From: Serratia marcescens subsp. marcescens ATCC 13880
Lineage (GTDB): Bacteria > Pseudomonadota > Gammaproteobacteria > Enterobacterales > Enterobacteriaceae
DNA: 64,000 nt
Reading direction: 5' to 3'
Assembly: GCF_017299535.1 (NCBI RefSeq)
Contig: NZ_CP071238.1
Location: 1,054,001 to 1,118,000, forward strand
Shown: positions 30,470-41,282 of the stretch, piece by piece
How the letters are laid out: each line of letters begins with the position of its first letter
Position numbering within the stretch: position 1 is the first letter of the stretch
Notes under the pieces: model-generated
Told to the model about the DNA's origin: nothing
What the model saw: only the letters and a program-made list of their open reading frames with translations
Database searches by the model: none
Program-made: the position numbers and the translations under genes

Positions 30470-31774
30470 ATGCAAGTTTCAGTAGAAACCACTCAAGGCC
30501 TTGGGCGCCGTCTCTCTATTACTGTACCGGCTGATACTATCAAGCAGGCGGTGAAGAAAGAGCTGATCAACGCAGCGAAAAGCGTGCGTATCGACGGCTT
30601 CCGCAAAGGCAAAGTGCCGATGAACATCGTGGAACAGCGTTACGGCGCCTCTGTTCGTCAGGACGTGCTGGGCGAAGCGATGCAGCGCAGCTTCGTTGAC
30701 GCGATCATCAAAGAAAAGATTAATCCGGCCGGCGCACCAAACTACGTGCCGGGCGAGTACAAAGAAGGTGAAGACTTCACTTTCGCCGTTGAGTTCGAAG
30801 TGTATCCAGAAGTTGAGCTGAAAGGCCTGGAAAACATCGAAGTTGAAAAACCCGTAGTTGAAGTGAACGACGAAGACGTCGACGCGATGCTGGATACCCT
30901 GCGCAAGCAGCAGGCAACCTGGAAAGAAACCGATCGCGCAGCGGAAGCTGAAGATCGCGTGACCGTTGACTTCACCGGTTCTATCGACGGTGAAGAGTTC
31001 GAAGGCGGCAAAGCGTCCGACTTCGTGCTGGCAATGGGCCAGGGCCGCATGATCCCAGGCTTCGAAGAAGGTCTGGTTGGTCACAAAGCGGGCGAAGAGT
31101 TCTCCATCGACGTGAACTTCCCGGAAGACTACCACGCGGAAAACCTGAAGGGCAAAGCGGCCAAATTCGCTATCGTGCTGAAGAAAGTTGAAGAGCGCGA
31201 GCTGCCGGAACTGACCGAAGAGTTCATCAAGCGTTTCGGCGTGGCGGACGGTTCCGTTGCCGGCCTGCGCACCGAAGTTCGCAAGAACATGGAGCGCGAG
31301 CTGAAAGGCGCGGTGCGTAACCGCATCAAGTCTCAGGCGATCGACGGCCTGGTGAGCGCGAACGAAATCGACGTGCCTGCTGCCCTGATCGACGGCGAAA
31401 TCGACGTGCTGCGTCGTCAGGCTGCACAGCGTTTCGGCGGCAACGAGAAGCAAGCGCTGGAACTGCCACGCGAACTGTTCGAAGAGCAAGCGAAACGCCG
31501 CGTAGTGGTTGGCCTGCTGCTGGGCGAAGTGATCAGCACCAACGATCTGAAAGCTGACGAAGACCGCGTGAAGACGCTGATCGAAGAAATGGCTTCTGCC
31601 TACGAAGATCCAAGCGAAGTCATCGAGTTCTACAGCAAAAACAAAGAGCTGATGAACAACATGCGCAACGTGGCTCTGGAAGAGCAAGCGGTTGAAGCCC
31701 TGCTGGCAAAAGCGAAAGTGACTGAAAAATCCACTACCTTCAGCGAGCTGATGAACCAGACTCAACAGGCGTAA
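30470..31774 (+). CDS. tig: Trigger factor
   Basis: 434 residues. A ribosome-bound chaperone and peptidyl-prolyl isomerase that meets nascent chains at the exit of the large subunit. The N-terminal ribosome-binding domain has the signature [21 protein letters not shown] near residue 40; the middle FKBP-like domain (about 150-245) includes [20 protein letters not shown] and [17 protein letters not shown]; a helical C-terminal arm completes it. It precedes clpP-clpX-lon, so folding and proteolysis genes cluster here as in E. coli. Strong terminator downstream. Confidence 0.99.
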   Translation: MQVSVETTQGLGRRLSITVPADTIKQAVKKELINAAKSVRIDGFRKGKVPMNIVEQRYGASVRQDVLGEAMQRSFVDAIIKEKINPAGAPNYVPGEYKEGEDFTFAVEFEVYPEVELKGLENIEVEKPVVEVNDEDVDAMLDTLRKQQATWKETDRAAEAEDRVTVDFTGSIDGEEFEGGKASDFVLAMGQGRMIPGFEEGLVGHKAGEEFSIDVNFPEDYHAENLKGKAAKFAIVLKKVEERELPELTEEFIKRFGVADGSVAGLRTEVRKNMERELKGAVRNRIKSQAIDGLVSANEIDVPAALIDGEIDVLRRQAAQRFGGNEKQALELPRELFEEQAKRRVVVGLLLGEVISTNDLKADEDRVKTLIEEMASAYEDPSEVIEFYSKNKELMNNMRNVALEEQAVEALLAKAKVTEKSTTFSELMNQTQQA

Positions 31775-31838
31775 TGCCGGCGTGCCGGGCGCGATGAACG
31801 GCGCCCCCGGTTTCGCCTGGCGAACCGGCGCACGATGA

Positions 31839-31869
31839 AAAAGCCCGCAACCTCAGGTTGCGGGCTTTT
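31839..31869 (+). terminator. Intrinsic terminator after tig
   Basis: A 10-bp GC-rich stem GCCCGCAACC / GGTTGCGGGC flanked by AAAA and TTTT, with a 3-base loop and a TCTTTTT tail. The following 340 bp up to clpP contain no gene but hold the sigma-32-like promoter listed next. Confidence 0.95.
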
Positions 31870-32012
31870 CTTTTTGCCACGTTGCTGATTAATCTCAGGT
31901 TAAGCGGGATAATATGCACTATATTTACCCTGTTGCCTGGGGAACTGGCTGGCATGATAACGGTCAGATTAACGGCATCGTTTTCGGCGCGCGGAGAAAA
32001 TCGGCCCCTGGG

Positions 32013-32041
32013 CTTGAAATTGCGCCGGGATCCCCCAATCT
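32013..32041 (+). promoter_or_regulatory. Sigma-32 (heat shock) type promoter of clpP
   Basis: CTTGAAA at 32013-32019, identical to the sigma-32 -35 consensus, followed after 13 bp by CCCCAAT at 32033-32039, close to the -10 consensus CCCCATnT. It lies about 170 bp upstream of the clpP ATG. Confidence 0.7.
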
Positions 32042-32212
32042 GTAAAGAATGATTCTGGGGCTGTTTGCCAAAGTGCGCGGGATAAACTAACCGTCGGGTA
32101 CGTGCGGCGCGGGTCGAATGCTTGAGCATAGTCATCATGGCCGTTCTCAAGTAGAATCGGCGTATTAGGGTGACACCCTGGCCGCCAAGGCAATTTCTAT
32201 TAGGAGACGGTA

Positions 32213-32836
32213 ATGTCATACAGTGGCGAACGAGATCAATTTGCACCGAACATGGCGCTGGTGCCGATGGTGGTAGAGCAGACTTCACGCGGGGAGCGTT
32301 CTTACGACATTTATTCCCGCCTGCTGAAAGAGCGCATCATTTTCCTGACCGGCCAGGTGGAAGATCACATGGCCAACCTGATCGTGGCGCAAATGCTGTT
32401 CCTCGAAGCGGAAAGCCCGGAAAAAGACATTTTCCTCTACATCAACTCGCCGGGCGGGGTGATCACCGCGGGCATGTCGATTTACGACACCATGAAGTTC
32501 ATCAAGCCGGACGTCAGCACCATCTGTATGGGCCAGGCGTGCTCGATGGGCTCCTTCCTGCTGACCGCGGGCGCCAAAGGCAAACGTTTCTGCCTGCCGA
32601 ACTCGCGCGTGATGATTCACCAGCCGCTGGGCGGCTACCAGGGCCAGGCGACGGACATCGAAATCCACGCGCGTGAAATCCTCAAGGTGAAAGCGCGCAT
32701 GAACGAACTGATGGCCGAGCATACCGGCCAGCCGCTGGAGCAGATCGAGCGCGACACCGAGCGCGATCGCTTTATGACCGCGGAAGAAGCCGTGGAATAC
32801 GGCCTGGTTGACGGCATTCTGACACACCGCAGCTAG
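32213..32836 (+). CDS. clpP: ATP-dependent Clp protease proteolytic subunit
   Basis: 207 residues. ClpP forms a double heptamer chamber that degrades proteins fed by ClpX or ClpA. The catalytic triad is in the usual places: Ser111 in ACSMGSF, His136 in VMIHQPLGG and Asp185 in DTERDRF. The first 14 residues ending at Met14 look like the self-cleaved propeptide. GAGACGG precedes the ATG. clpX follows after 143 bp; a heat-shock-type promoter lies upstream. Confidence 0.99.
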   Translation: MSYSGERDQFAPNMALVPMVVEQTSRGERSYDIYSRLLKERIIFLTGQVEDHMANLIVAQMLFLEAESPEKDIFLYINSPGGVITAGMSIYDTMKFIKPDVSTICMGQACSMGSFLLTAGAKGKRFCLPNSRVMIHQPLGGYQGQATDIEIHAREILKVKARMNELMAEHTGQPLEQIERDTERDRFMTAEEAVEYGLVDGILTHRS

Positions 32837-32979
32837 AACCACGCGGCGCCGATGGACTATAGTAATCAGAGTGGGCAGGGGCTCGCTCTGTTGTAGCCCC
32901 TCGGCGTTCCCGATATGAGTTTGGGCGCACTGCCGCCGTGATTTTCCTGCGGGACAAGACTAAAGAAGAGGTTTGACTG

Positions 32980-34251
32980 ATGACAGATAAGCGCAAAGAC
33001 GGTTCAGGAAAGCTGCTGTACTGCTCTTTTTGCGGCAAAAGCCAGCATGAAGTGCGTAAGCTGATTGCCGGGCCGTCAGTGTATATCTGCGATGAATGTG
33101 TCGATCTGTGTAACGACATTATTCGCGAAGAGATTAAAGAAGTTGCCCCGCATCGTGAGCGCAGTGCGCTGCCGACGCCGCACGAGATCCGCCACCACCT
33201 GGATGACTACGTCATCGGCCAGGAGCAGGCGAAGAAAGTGCTGGCGGTTGCGGTGTACAACCACTACAAACGCCTGCGCAACGGCGATACCAGCAACGGT
33301 ATCGAGTTGGGCAAGAGCAACATCTTGCTGATCGGCCCGACCGGCAGCGGCAAGACTCTGCTGGCGGAAACGCTGGCGCGCTTCCTGGACGTGCCGTTCA
33401 CCATGGCCGACGCCACCACGCTGACCGAAGCCGGTTATGTGGGCGAGGACGTGGAAAATATTATCCAGAAGCTGTTGCAAAAATGCGACTATGACGTGCA
33501 GAAAGCGCAGCGCGGCATCGTTTATATCGATGAAATCGATAAGATTTCCCGTAAGTCCGACAACCCGTCGATCACGCGTGACGTTTCGGGTGAAGGCGTG
33601 CAGCAGGCGCTGCTGAAGCTGATTGAAGGCACCATCGCCGCGGTTCCGCCGCAGGGCGGGCGCAAGCATCCGCAACAGGAATTCCTGCAGGTCGATACTT
33701 CCAAGATCCTGTTTATCTGCGGCGGCGCATTCGCCGGCCTGGATAAGGTGATCGGTCAACGCGTCAACACCGGCTCCGGCATCGGCTTCGGCGCGACCGT
33801 CAAGGGCGAGTCCGAGAAGGCCACCGAAGGCGAACTGCTGCTGCAGGCCGAACCGGAAGATTTGATCAAGTTTGGTCTGATCCCTGAGTTCATCGGCCGT
33901 CTGCCGGTGGTGGCGACCCTGAGCGAGCTGAGCGAAGACGCGCTGATTCAGATCCTGAAAGAGCCGAAGAACGCCCTGACCAAGCAGTATCAGGCGCTGT
34001 TCAATCTGGAAGGCGTGGAGCTGGAGTTCCGCGACGAAGCGCTGAACGCCATCGCCAAGAAAGCCATGGCGCGCAAAACCGGCGCCCGCGGCCTGCGTTC
34101 CATCGTGGAAGGCGCGCTGCTCGACACCATGTACGATCTGCCGTCGATGGACAGCGTAGACAAAGTGGTGATCGACGAGTCGGTGATCGCCGGCCAATCC
34201 AAACCGCTGCTGATTTACGGCAAGCCTGAAGCCCAGGCGTCTGGCGAATAA
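32980..34251 (+). CDS. clpX: ClpX unfoldase, ATP-binding subunit of ClpXP
   Basis: 423 residues, an AAA+ hexamer that unfolds tagged substrates (for example ssrA-tagged chains) and threads them into ClpP. The N-terminal zinc-binding dimer domain has Cys15, Cys18, Cys37 and Cys40. Walker A GPTGSGKT is at 119-126, Walker B is in IVYIDEIDK near 185, and the IGF loop that docks on ClpP is in [13 protein letters not shown] near 268. Pore loop GYVGEDVE is near 153. A terminator lies just after the stop. Confidence 0.99.
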   Translation: MTDKRKDGSGKLLYCSFCGKSQHEVRKLIAGPSVYICDECVDLCNDIIREEIKEVAPHRERSALPTPHEIRHHLDDYVIGQEQAKKVLAVAVYNHYKRLRNGDTSNGIELGKSNILLIGPTGSGKTLLAETLARFLDVPFTMADATTLTEAGYVGEDVENIIQKLLQKCDYDVQKAQRGIVYIDEIDKISRKSDNPSITRDVSGEGVQQALLKLIEGTIAAVPPQGGRKHPQQEFLQVDTSKILFICGGAFAGLDKVIGQRVNTGSGIGFGATVKGESEKATEGELLLQAEPEDLIKFGLIPEFIGRLPVVATLSELSEDALIQILKEPKNALTKQYQALFNLEGVELEFRDEALNAIAKKAMARKTGARGLRSIVEGALLDTMYDLPSMDSVDKVVIDESVIAGQSKPLLIYGKPEAQASGE

Positions 34252-34281
34252 TTAGCCAGTTAAACCAGCGCGTTATCAGCA

Positions 34282-34312
34282 AAATGGGGGATTTCATCCC
34301 CCATTTCTTTTT
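34282..34312 (+). terminator. Intrinsic terminator after clpX
   Basis: 10-bp stem AAATGGGGGA / TCCCCCATTT with a 5-base loop and a CTTTTTT tail. It separates clpPX from lon. Confidence 0.93.
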
Positions 34313-34326
34313 CCTGCATTCTTGCC

Positions 34327-34355
34327 GTTGAATGTAAGAGATTCATCCCCATATA
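34327..34355 (+). promoter_or_regulatory. Sigma-32 promoter of lon
   Basis: GTTGAAT at 34327-34333 and CCCCATATA at 34347-34355, separated by 13 bp. The -10 and its flanks match what is known of the E. coli lon heat-shock promoter. The lon ATG is about 85 bp downstream. Confidence 0.8.
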
Positions 34356-34445
34356 CTCATTAACCAGATTTTATGAAACGTTAGATGCTTGCGTCTCATG
34401 AGATTCCCCCTCAACCTGGCGGAAATTAAACTAAGAGAGAGCTCT

Positions 34446-36800
34446 ATGAACCCTGAGCGTTCCGAACGCATTGAAATCCCCGTTTTGCCATTGCGCGACG
34501 TGGTGGTTTATCCGCACATGGTGATCCCGTTATTTGTTGGCCGGGAAAAATCGATTCGGTGCCTCGAAGCCGCAATGGATCACGATAAGAAGATCATGCT
34601 GGTGGCACAGAAAGAGGCCTCAACGGATGAACCTGGCATTAACGACTTGTTCTCGGTCGGCACCGTAGCGTCGATCCTGCAGATGCTGAAGCTGCCGGAC
34701 GGCACGGTAAAAGTGCTGGTCGAGGGGCTGCAGCGCGCACGCATCACTACGCTGTCCGACAGCGGTGAGCATTTCGCCGCGCAGGCGGAATACCTTGAGT
34801 CGCCGGCTATCGACGAGCGCGAGCAGGAAGTGCTGGTGCGCACCGCGATCAATCAGTTTGAAGGCTATATCAAACTGAACAAAAAAATCCCGCCGGAGGT
34901 GCTGACTTCACTCAACAGCATCGACGACGCCGCGCGCCTGGCGGACACCATCGCCGCCCATATGCCGCTGAAACTCAGCGATAAGCAGTCGGTGCTCGAG
35001 ATGTCCGACATCACCGAGCGTCTGGAATACCTGATGGCGATGATGGAATCGGAGATCGACCTGCTGCAGGTTGAGAAACGCATCCGTAACCGCGTCAAGA
35101 AGCAGATGGAGAAGAGCCAGCGCGAGTACTATCTGAATGAGCAGATGAAGGCGATTCAGAAAGAACTGGGCGAGATGGACGACGCGCCGGACGAGCACGA
35201 AGCGCTGAAGCGCAAGATCGATGCGGCGAAAATGCCGAAAGAGGCGCGCGAAAAAACCGAAGCGGAACTGCAAAAGCTGAAGATGATGTCGCCGATGTCG
35301 GCGGAAGCGACCGTGGTGCGCGGCTACATCGACTGGATGCTGCAGGTGCCGTGGAATGCGCGCAGCAAGGTGAAAAAAGACCTGAACAAGGCGCAGGAAG
35401 TGCTCGATACCGATCACTACGGCCTGGAGCGCGTCAAGGATCGCATCCTCGAGTACCTCGCGGTGCAGAGTCGCGTCAGCAAAATCAAGGGGCCGATCCT
35501 GTGTCTGGTGGGGCCGCCGGGCGTGGGTAAAACCTCGCTGGGGCAGTCGATCGCCAAAGCGACCGGTCGCCAGTACGTGCGCATGGCGCTGGGCGGCGTG
35601 CGTGACGAAGCGGAAATCCGCGGTCACCGTCGTACCTACATCGGTTCGATGCCGGGCAAACTGATCCAGAAGATGGCCAAGGTTGGGGTGAAGAACCCGC
35701 TGTTCCTGCTGGATGAGATCGACAAGATGTCTTCCGACATGCGCGGCGATCCGGCTTCCGCTCTGCTGGAAGTGCTGGATCCGGAACAGAACGTGGCGTT
35801 CAACGACCACTATCTGGAAGTGGATTACGATCTGTCCGACGTGATGTTCGTCGCCACCTCGAACTCGATGAACATTCCTGCGCCGCTGCTGGACCGTATG
35901 GAAGTGATCCGCCTGTCGGGTTATACCGAGGACGAGAAGCTCAACATCGCCAAACAGCACCTGCTGCCGAAGCAGCTTGAGCGCAATGCGCTGAAAAAAG
36001 GCGAACTGACGGTCGACGACAGCGCCATCATCGGCATCATTCGCTTCTACACCCGCGAAGCCGGGGTGCGTAGCCTGGAGCGTGAAATCTCCAAGCTGTG
36101 CCGTAAAGCGGTGAAAACGTTGCTGATGGACAAGAAGCGCAAGCATATCGAGATCAACGGCGACAACCTGAAGGATTACCTGGGCGTGCAGCGCGTCGAT
36201 TACGGCCGTGCGGATACCGAAAACCGCGTGGGCGAAGTCACCGGGCTGGCGTGGACGGAAGTGGGCGGCGATCTGCTGACCATCGAAACCGCCTGCGTGC
36301 CGGGCAAAGGCAAGCTGACCTACACCGGTTCTCTGGGTGAAGTGATGCAGGAATCGATTCAGGCGGCGCTGACCGTGGTGCGTGCGCGCGCGGAGAAATT
36401 GGGCATCAACGCCGATTTCTACGAGAAACGCGACATCCACGTGCACGTGCCGGAAGGGGCGACGCCGAAAGACGGCCCGAGCGCCGGTATCGCGATGTGC
36501 ACCGCGCTGGTCTCCTGCCTGACCGGCAACCCGGTACGCGCCGATGTGGCGATGACCGGCGAGATCACGCTGCGCGGTCAGGTGTTGCCGATCGGCGGCC
36601 TGAAAGAGAAACTGTTGGCGGCGCACCGCGGCGGCATCAAAACCGTGCTGATCCCTTACGAGAACAAGCGCGATCTGGAAGAGATTCCGGACAATGTTAT
36701 CGCCGATCTGGAGATTCATCCGGTGCAGCGAATCGATGAAGTTTTGAACATTGCGTTGCAAAACCCGGCCTTCGGCGCACTGCCGGTAGCGGCAAAATAG
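34446..36800 (+). CDS. lon: ATP-dependent serine protease Lon
   Basis: 784 residues from the ATG at 34446, the exact length of the E. coli protein; an in-frame ATG 19 codons earlier is not used. Lon degrades misfolded and regulatory proteins such as SulA and RcsA. The N-terminal substrate domain begins [20 protein letters not shown]; Walker [10 protein letters not shown] is near 356-364, Walker [10 protein letters not shown] near 420. The protease domain carries the Ser of PKDGPSAG (about 679) and the Lys of [10 protein letters not shown] (about 722), the Ser-Lys dyad. Confidence 0.99.
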   Translation: MNPERSERIEIPVLPLRDVVVYPHMVIPLFVGREKSIRCLEAAMDHDKKIMLVAQKEASTDEPGINDLFSVGTVASILQMLKLPDGTVKVLVEGLQRARITTLSDSGEHFAAQAEYLESPAIDEREQEVLVRTAINQFEGYIKLNKKIPPEVLTSLNSIDDAARLADTIAAHMPLKLSDKQSVLEMSDITERLEYLMAMMESEIDLLQVEKRIRNRVKKQMEKSQREYYLNEQMKAIQKELGEMDDAPDEHEALKRKIDAAKMPKEAREKTEAELQKLKMMSPMSAEATVVRGYIDWMLQVPWNARSKVKKDLNKAQEVLDTDHYGLERVKDRILEYLAVQSRVSKIKGPILCLVGPPGVGKTSLGQSIAKATGRQYVRMALGGVRDEAEIRGHRRTYIGSMPGKLIQKMAKVGVKNPLFLLDEIDKMSSDMRGDPASALLEVLDPEQNVAFNDHYLEVDYDLSDVMFVATSNSMNIPAPLLDRMEVIRLSGYTEDEKLNIAKQHLLPKQLERNALKKGELTVDDSAIIGIIRFYTREAGVRSLEREISKLCRKAVKTLLMDKKRKHIEINGDNLKDYLGVQRVDYGRADTENRVGEVTGLAWTEVGGDLLTIETACVPGKGKLTYTGSLGEVMQESIQAALTVVRARAEKLGINADFYEKRDIHVHVPEGATPKDGPSAGIAMCTALVSCLTGNPVRADVAMTGEITLRGQVLPIGGLKEKLLAAHRGGIKTVLIPYENKRDLEEIPDNVIADLEIHPVQRIDEVLNIALQNPAFGALPVAAK

Positions 36801-36831
36801 TGACGAATCGCAAAAACCATTGATAAAACTT

Positions 36832-36869
36832 ATACTGGCAAGCCATTTCGGACTTGCCAGTATTTTTTT
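36832..36869 (+). terminator. Intrinsic terminator after lon
   Basis: Perfect 11-bp stem ATACTGGCAAG / CTTGCCAGTAT with a 10-base loop and a run of seven T. Confidence 0.95.
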
Positions 36870-37016
36870 GTACCGCTAAGTTAGATCTCTGTCGGCCCGC
36901 GTTTTGTCACCCAGTCGGTGGCTTGCCAAGGTTCGATGGGATTGATATAACAGCTGCGCTGTCGCAACCGTAGGGATTTTTCGGTGCGACGATAGAATTC
37001 TAGAGGGGATGATAGA

Positions 37017-37289
37017 GTGAATAAGTCACAACTGATCGACAAGATTGCCGCAGGTGCTGATATTTCCAAAGCGGCAGCGGGACGTGCTTTAGACGCAGTA
37101 ATCGCTTCCGTTACCGACTCCCTGAAAGCAGGGGATGACGTGGCTCTGGTAGGTTTCGGTTCCTTTACCGTGCGTGAACGTTCGGCCCGTACCGGCCGCA
37201 ACCCGCAGACCGGTAAAGAGATCAAGATCGCGGCAGCCAAAGTACCTGCCTTCCGTGCAGGGAAAGCGCTGAAAGACGCTGTAAACTGA
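37017..37289 (+). CDS. hupB: DNA-binding protein HU-beta
   Basis: 90 residues, GTG start at 37017 (AGAGGGGATGATA upstream). HU is an abundant histone-like dimer that bends DNA. The fold is clear: [19 protein letters not shown] at the start, [21 protein letters not shown] as the beta-arm region with the intercalating Pro, and [14 protein letters not shown] at the end. Its position between lon and ppiD is as in E. coli. A strong terminator follows after about 80 bp. Confidence 0.99.
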   Translation: MNKSQLIDKIAAGADISKAAAGRALDAVIASVTDSLKAGDDVALVGFGSFTVRERSARTGRNPQTGKEIKIAAAKVPAFRAGKALKDAVN

Positions 37290-37372
37290 TTTAGCGTCTA
37301 ACCGTTTAGCGTAACAGGGTTTTGTAATAAACAATCACCTGACGCAGCGGTGCTGGTAAGGTAAGATACAAG

Positions 37373-37398
37373 GCGCATCGGACTGATGCGCTTTTTTT
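37373..37398 (+). terminator. Intrinsic terminator after hupB
   Basis: 7-bp stem GCGCATC / GATGCGC with a 5-base loop followed by seven T. Confidence 0.92.
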
Positions 37399-37467
37399 AT
37401 TTTTGTCGCAGGGAACGCGCCTGCGCAAGGGTTGTTAATCCACATCACAGCGGAGTGTTGTCACACT

Positions 37468-39351
37468 ATGATGGACAATTTACGCGCGGCTGCCAATCAC
37501 GTCGTGCTCAAAATCATCCTGGCCCTGATCATCCTGTCATTCGTTCTGACCGGGGTGGGTAACTACCTGATCGGCGGCTCCGGCGATTATGCTGCGAAAG
37601 TAAATGGTCAGACGATCGAACGCGCTCAGCTGGAACAGGCTTTCCAAAGCGAGCGCAGCCGCATGCAGCAGCAGCTGGGTGACCAGTTCTCTGCGCTGGC
37701 CGGCAACGAAGGCTACATGCAGCAGATGCGCCGTCAGGTGTTGTCCCAGTTGATCGACAACATGCTGCTCGACCAGTACGCCAAAAAGCTGGGCCTGGCG
37801 GTCAGCGACGATCAGATCAAGGACGCCATCCGCAAGGCGCCTTACTTCCAGACCAACGGCCAGTTCGATAACGCCAAATATCTCGATCTGATCGGCCGCA
37901 TGGGTTACACCGCCGACAACTTCGCGCAGTCGATGCGTCAGCAGTTGGTCAATCAGCAGGTGATCCAGGCCTTCGGCGAATCCGGTTTTGTGCTGCCGTC
38001 TGAATCGCAAGCGATGGCGGCGCTGGTGCTGCAGGATCGCGACGTGCGCCTGGCGACCATCGATTTGAAAGCGCTGCAGGCGAAACAACGCGCCGGCGAC
38101 GACGAACTGAAGGCGTATTACGATCAGAACAAGAACAGCTTCATCGCCCCGGAGCAGGTGAAGGTGAGCTATATCCCGCTGGACGCCGCGTCCATGCAGG
38201 ACAAGGTGAAAGTGAGCGAAGAGGACATCAGCGCTTACTACGACCAGCACAAGAGCAGCTACGGCCAGCCTGAGCGTAAAAACTACAGCGTGATCCAGTT
38301 GAAAACCGAGGCGGAAGCCAACGCGGCGCTGGACGAGCTGAAGAAGGGCGCCGATTTCGCCACCCTGGCGAAAGAGAAATCCACCGACATCATCTCGCGC
38401 CGCACCGGTGGCGAACTGGGGTGGCTGGAGCCGGAAACCACCGCCGATGAGCTGAAGCAGGCTAACCTGACCGAGAAAGGGCAGCTGTCCGGCGTGGTGA
38501 AATCCTCTGTCGGCTTCCTGATCGTGCGTTTGAACGACATCGAACCTGAGAAACTGAAACCGCTGAGCGAAGTACATGACGCTATCGCCAAGCAGGTGCA
38601 GCAGGAGAAAGCGGTAGACGCCTATTACGCGCTGCAGCAGAAGGTGAGCGAAGCGGCGACCAGCGACAACGAATCTCTGGCCTCGGCTGAAGAAGCGGCC
38701 GGCGTGAAAGCGGCGCAAAGCGACTGGTTCACCCGTGACAACATTCCTGCCGCGCTGAACTTCAAGCCGGTGGTGCAGGCGATCTTCGACGGCTCGCTGA
38801 TCGGCGAGAACGGCGCGCCGGGCAGCAACTCTGACGTGATCACCGTAGACGGCGACCGCGCCTTCGTGGTGCGCGTGAGCGGCCACAAGCCGGAAGGCAT
38901 CGAACCGTTCGACCAGGTAAAAGACCGCGTGGCGGAACTGGTGAAACGCAACAAGGCGCTGCAGGCAGCGAAGCTGCAGGGCGAGAAGCTGTTGGTTGAG
39001 CTGAAGCAGGGCAAGGGCGATGAAGCGATGAAAGCCGCCGGCCTGAGCTTTGGCGCCGTGCAGAAGATGGCGCGCGCGCCGGAAGACAGCCAACTGGTGG
39101 AGAGCGTGTTCGCGCTGCCGCACCCGCAGGACGGCAAACCGGTGTACGGCATGTCGCAGGATCGCCAGGACAACGTGGTGCTGATTGCGCTTGATGCGGT
39201 GAAGCCGGGCACGCTGCCGGAAGACGAAATGAAAACCTTCGTCGGCAAGATGGAAGAGGGCGCGACCGGCGTCTCCTTCGATTCGCTGCTGGCGAGCCTG
39301 CGTAAAGAAGCCAAGATCAAAATGGGCGCCGCTGAGCAACAGCCTCAGTAA
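37468..39351 (+). CDS. ppiD: Periplasmic folding chaperone PpiD
   Basis: 627 residues from the ATG at 37468. PpiD is anchored in the inner membrane by one N-terminal helix (about 12-33, VVLKIILALIILSFVLTGVG) and faces the periplasm near the Sec exit. A SurA-like N-domain (about 35-200), a parvulin-type domain (about 266-355, with ADFATLAKEKS and GGELGWLE) and a C-terminal domain follow. It assists folding of exported proteins, in keeping with its place by other chaperone genes. Length is close to the 623 residues of E. coli. Confidence 0.97.
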   Translation: MMDNLRAAANHVVLKIILALIILSFVLTGVGNYLIGGSGDYAAKVNGQTIERAQLEQAFQSERSRMQQQLGDQFSALAGNEGYMQQMRRQVLSQLIDNMLLDQYAKKLGLAVSDDQIKDAIRKAPYFQTNGQFDNAKYLDLIGRMGYTADNFAQSMRQQLVNQQVIQAFGESGFVLPSESQAMAALVLQDRDVRLATIDLKALQAKQRAGDDELKAYYDQNKNSFIAPEQVKVSYIPLDAASMQDKVKVSEEDISAYYDQHKSSYGQPERKNYSVIQLKTEAEANAALDELKKGADFATLAKEKSTDIISRRTGGELGWLEPETTADELKQANLTEKGQLSGVVKSSVGFLIVRLNDIEPEKLKPLSEVHDAIAKQVQQEKAVDAYYALQQKVSEAATSDNESLASAEEAAGVKAAQSDWFTRDNIPAALNFKPVVQAIFDGSLIGENGAPGSNSDVITVDGDRAFVVRVSGHKPEGIEPFDQVKDRVAELVKRNKALQAAKLQGEKLLVELKQGKGDEAMKAAGLSFGAVQKMARAPEDSQLVESVFALPHPQDGKPVYGMSQDRQDNVVLIALDAVKPGTLPEDEMKTFVGKMEEGATGVSFDSLLASLRKEAKIKMGAAEQQPQ

Positions 39352-39385
39352 TCGCCGCATTTTTCTGCAACGCAGTGCAACAAAC

Positions 39386-39408
39386 AAAGGCCGCTTTCGC
39401 GGCCTTTT
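39386..39408 (+). terminator. Intrinsic terminator after ppiD
   Basis: 9-bp stem AAAGGCCGC / GCGGCCTTT with loop TTTC and a short T tail. Confidence 0.85.
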
Positions 39409-39489
39409 CCATATCTGACATCCGTCGATTGCTGAATATCCGCCGCCGCGGCAAGGTAGCCGTGCTGTCACACACAAGGAGGATACAGC

Positions 39490-39864
39490 ATGCAATATTC
39501 AGAGAAAAAAGCGTTTTTCGGTTACCGTCGTCACGTTAACGCCGCGCTGACCGCGCTGTTGTTATGCCTGGCCGGGCCGGCCGCCGCGGTGGAAAAAAAC
39601 GAGGCGCCCATGCTCTCAACACCGGCGAGCAATGGCGGACAATCGGTGATGACCAAGGCAACCGAAGAGGCGGCGGTCAGCATCAATCAGGCCACCGCCG
39701 AACAGCTGGCTGCCGCCCTGAGCGGCGTCGGTCTGAAGAAGGCGGAAGGCATCGTGCGCTACCGCGAACAGAACGGGCCGTTCACCCAGGTTGAGCAGTT
39801 GCAGGAGGTGCCGGGCATCGGGCCGGCGCTGTTTGAGAAGAACCGCACCCGGCTGAAAATGTGA
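39490..39864 (+). CDS. ybaV: ComEA-like helix-hairpin-helix protein YbaV
   Basis: 124 residues with a Sec signal peptide (hydrophobic stretch about 18-32, ending GPAAAVE), so it is exported. The C-terminal ComEA-type tandem helix-hairpin-helix domain (about 62-124) has the marks SINQATAEQLAAALSGVGLKKAE and VPGIGPALFEKNR. ComEA relatives bind DNA in the periplasm during natural uptake; a role here in DNA nutrition or uptake is an inference only. AAGGAGG precedes the start. Confidence 0.92.
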   Translation: MQYSEKKAFFGYRRHVNAALTALLLCLAGPAAAVEKNEAPMLSTPASNGGQSVMTKATEEAAVSINQATAEQLAAALSGVGLKKAEGIVRYREQNGPFTQVEQLQEVPGIGPALFEKNRTRLKM

Positions 39865-40018
39865 TCCCGGTCGCGGCTGCGTGGCAAAATGCCGCTGAGG
39901 CCGTGACTCCTCTGCTACATTTTACAGGTCTTACCAGTTTGGCGAATTGACCAAACGGGCGAGGGAGCCAGCGTGGCTCCCTCTTTCTGTAATCACCAGG
40001 CAGGAGCGATCGTTCCCT

Positions 40019-40432
40019 ATGCAAACCTTTATCAAAGTTCGCGGTTATCACCTTGATGTTTACCAGCACGTTAACAACGCCCGTTATCTGGAGTTTCTGG
40101 AAGAGGCGCGTTGGGAGTGGTTGGAGAACGAAGCCGGGTTCCGCTGGATGACGGAAAACAACATCGCTTTCATCGTGGTGAACATCAATATCAATTACCG
40201 CAGCCCGGCGGTATTGGGGGATAAACTGCGTATCGACAGCCAGATGGTGCAGCTCAACGGCAAGAGCGGGGTGCTGAGCCAAAAGGTGACGCAGGATCCG
40301 GCGGGGACGCCGGTGGCAGACGCGCTGCTGACTTTCGTGTGCGTCGATCTGAAAACGCAGCGGGCTCTGCCGATCGAAGGCGAATTGCGCGAGCACCTGG
40401 AGGCGCTCACGCTGAAGGATAATCCGCAGTAA
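40019..40432 (+). CDS. fadM: Long-chain acyl-CoA thioesterase FadM (YbaW)
   Basis: 137 residues from the ATG at 40019; the frame is open upstream but AGGAG and homology favour this start. A hot-dog fold thioesterase of the 4-hydroxybenzoyl-CoA thioesterase group: KVRGYHLDVYQHVNNARYL carries the catalytic Asp, and EFLEEARWEWL forms the long helix. In E. coli FadM hydrolyses long-chain acyl-CoAs formed during oleate breakdown. It is convergent with queC, as in E. coli. Confidence 0.94.
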   Translation: MQTFIKVRGYHLDVYQHVNNARYLEFLEEARWEWLENEAGFRWMTENNIAFIVVNININYRSPAVLGDKLRIDSQMVQLNGKSGVLSQKVTQDPAGTPVADALLTFVCVDLKTQRALPIEGELREHLEALTLKDNPQ

Positions 40433-40468
40433 GCTCACGGGCGGCAGAGGCTGCCGCCGTCACTGCCC

Positions 40469-41167
40469 TCAGGCCAGGCCGGCTTTCTGTTTCAACGCCG
40501 CCATCACTTCCGCCTGGTTGGCCCGGTATTGCGTCAGGCCATTGGCGCGCAGGTTGCAAGCGGCGCACTCGCCGCAGCCGTCACCCTTGATGCCGTTGTA
40601 GCAGGTCAGCGTATCCTGGCGTACGCGATCCAGCTGGTGGTAATAATCCGCCAGCGCCCAGGTCTCGGCCTTGTTCAGCCACATCAGCGGCGTTTCGAAG
40701 CGGATATCGCGGGCGATGCCCAGCGTCACCGCCTTGTTCAGCGCTTTAACGAACTCGTCGCGGCAATCCGGGTAGCCGGAGAAATCGGTTTCACACACGC
40801 CGGTGATCACCGCTTCCGCTTCGACCTGGTAGGCGTAGATCGCCGCCAGCGTCAGGAACAGGATGTTGCGGCCCGGCACGAAGGTGCTCGGCAGCGCGTT
40901 TTTCTGGTTGGGATCGTAGGCGGGAACCGGAATATTGTCGCGCGTCAGGCTGCTGACGGCCAGCTCATTGAGCAGCGTCACGTCCAGCACCTTGTGCGCT
41001 TTGGCGCCGAGGGCCACCGACAGCTCCTGAGCCACTTCAATCTCGGCGCGATGGCGCTGGCCGTAATCGAACGTGACGCAGTGAACTTCGTCATACTGTT
41101 GCAATGCCTGGATCAAGCAGGTCGTGGAGTCTTGTCCACCGCTGAAAACGACAACCGCGCGCTTCAT
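40469..41167 (-). CDS. queC: 7-cyano-7-deazaguanine synthase QueC
   Basis: 232 residues from the ATG at 41167; the open frame extends upstream to 41299 into ybaE without family match. QueC makes preQ0 from carboxydeazaguanine and ammonia with ATP. The PP-loop [10 protein letters not shown] is at residues 9-18; [16 protein letters not shown] is a substrate motif; the zinc site near the C-terminus has four Cys in [19 protein letters not shown]. It supplies the queuosine pathway completed by tgt and queA at the left end of the window. Confidence 0.98.
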   Translation of the reverse strand: MKRAVVVFSGGQDSTTCLIQALQQYDEVHCVTFDYGQRHRAEIEVAQELSVALGAKAHKVLDVTLLNELAVSSLTRDNIPVPAYDPNQKNALPSTFVPGRNILFLTLAAIYAYQVEAEAVITGVCETDFSGYPDCRDEFVKALNKAVTLGIARDIRFETPLMWLNKAETWALADYYHQLDRVRQDTLTCYNGIKGDGCGECAACNLRANGLTQYRANQAEVMAALKQKAGLA

Positions 41168-41282
41168 AAAATCACCTTTTTGGGCTTTGGCCTCTCCCGA
41201 TACACATTCGGGCGGCAGGATAAAAATTGCGTTGCGGCGACAATAGTAGCAGAAAGGGCCGCCAGGCGCAGGGCGGTTCGGC

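Noticed and set aside
34908..36761. 617-codon minus-strand open frame opposite lon
   Set aside because: It is the antisense shadow of lon in GC-rich DNA; the product is full of His, Arg and Gln with no family pattern, while the plus strand encodes intact Lon.
37537..39495. 652-codon minus-strand open frame opposite ppiD
   Set aside because: Antisense shadow with a low-complexity His/Arg/Leu product; PpiD on the plus strand is full length with signature domains.
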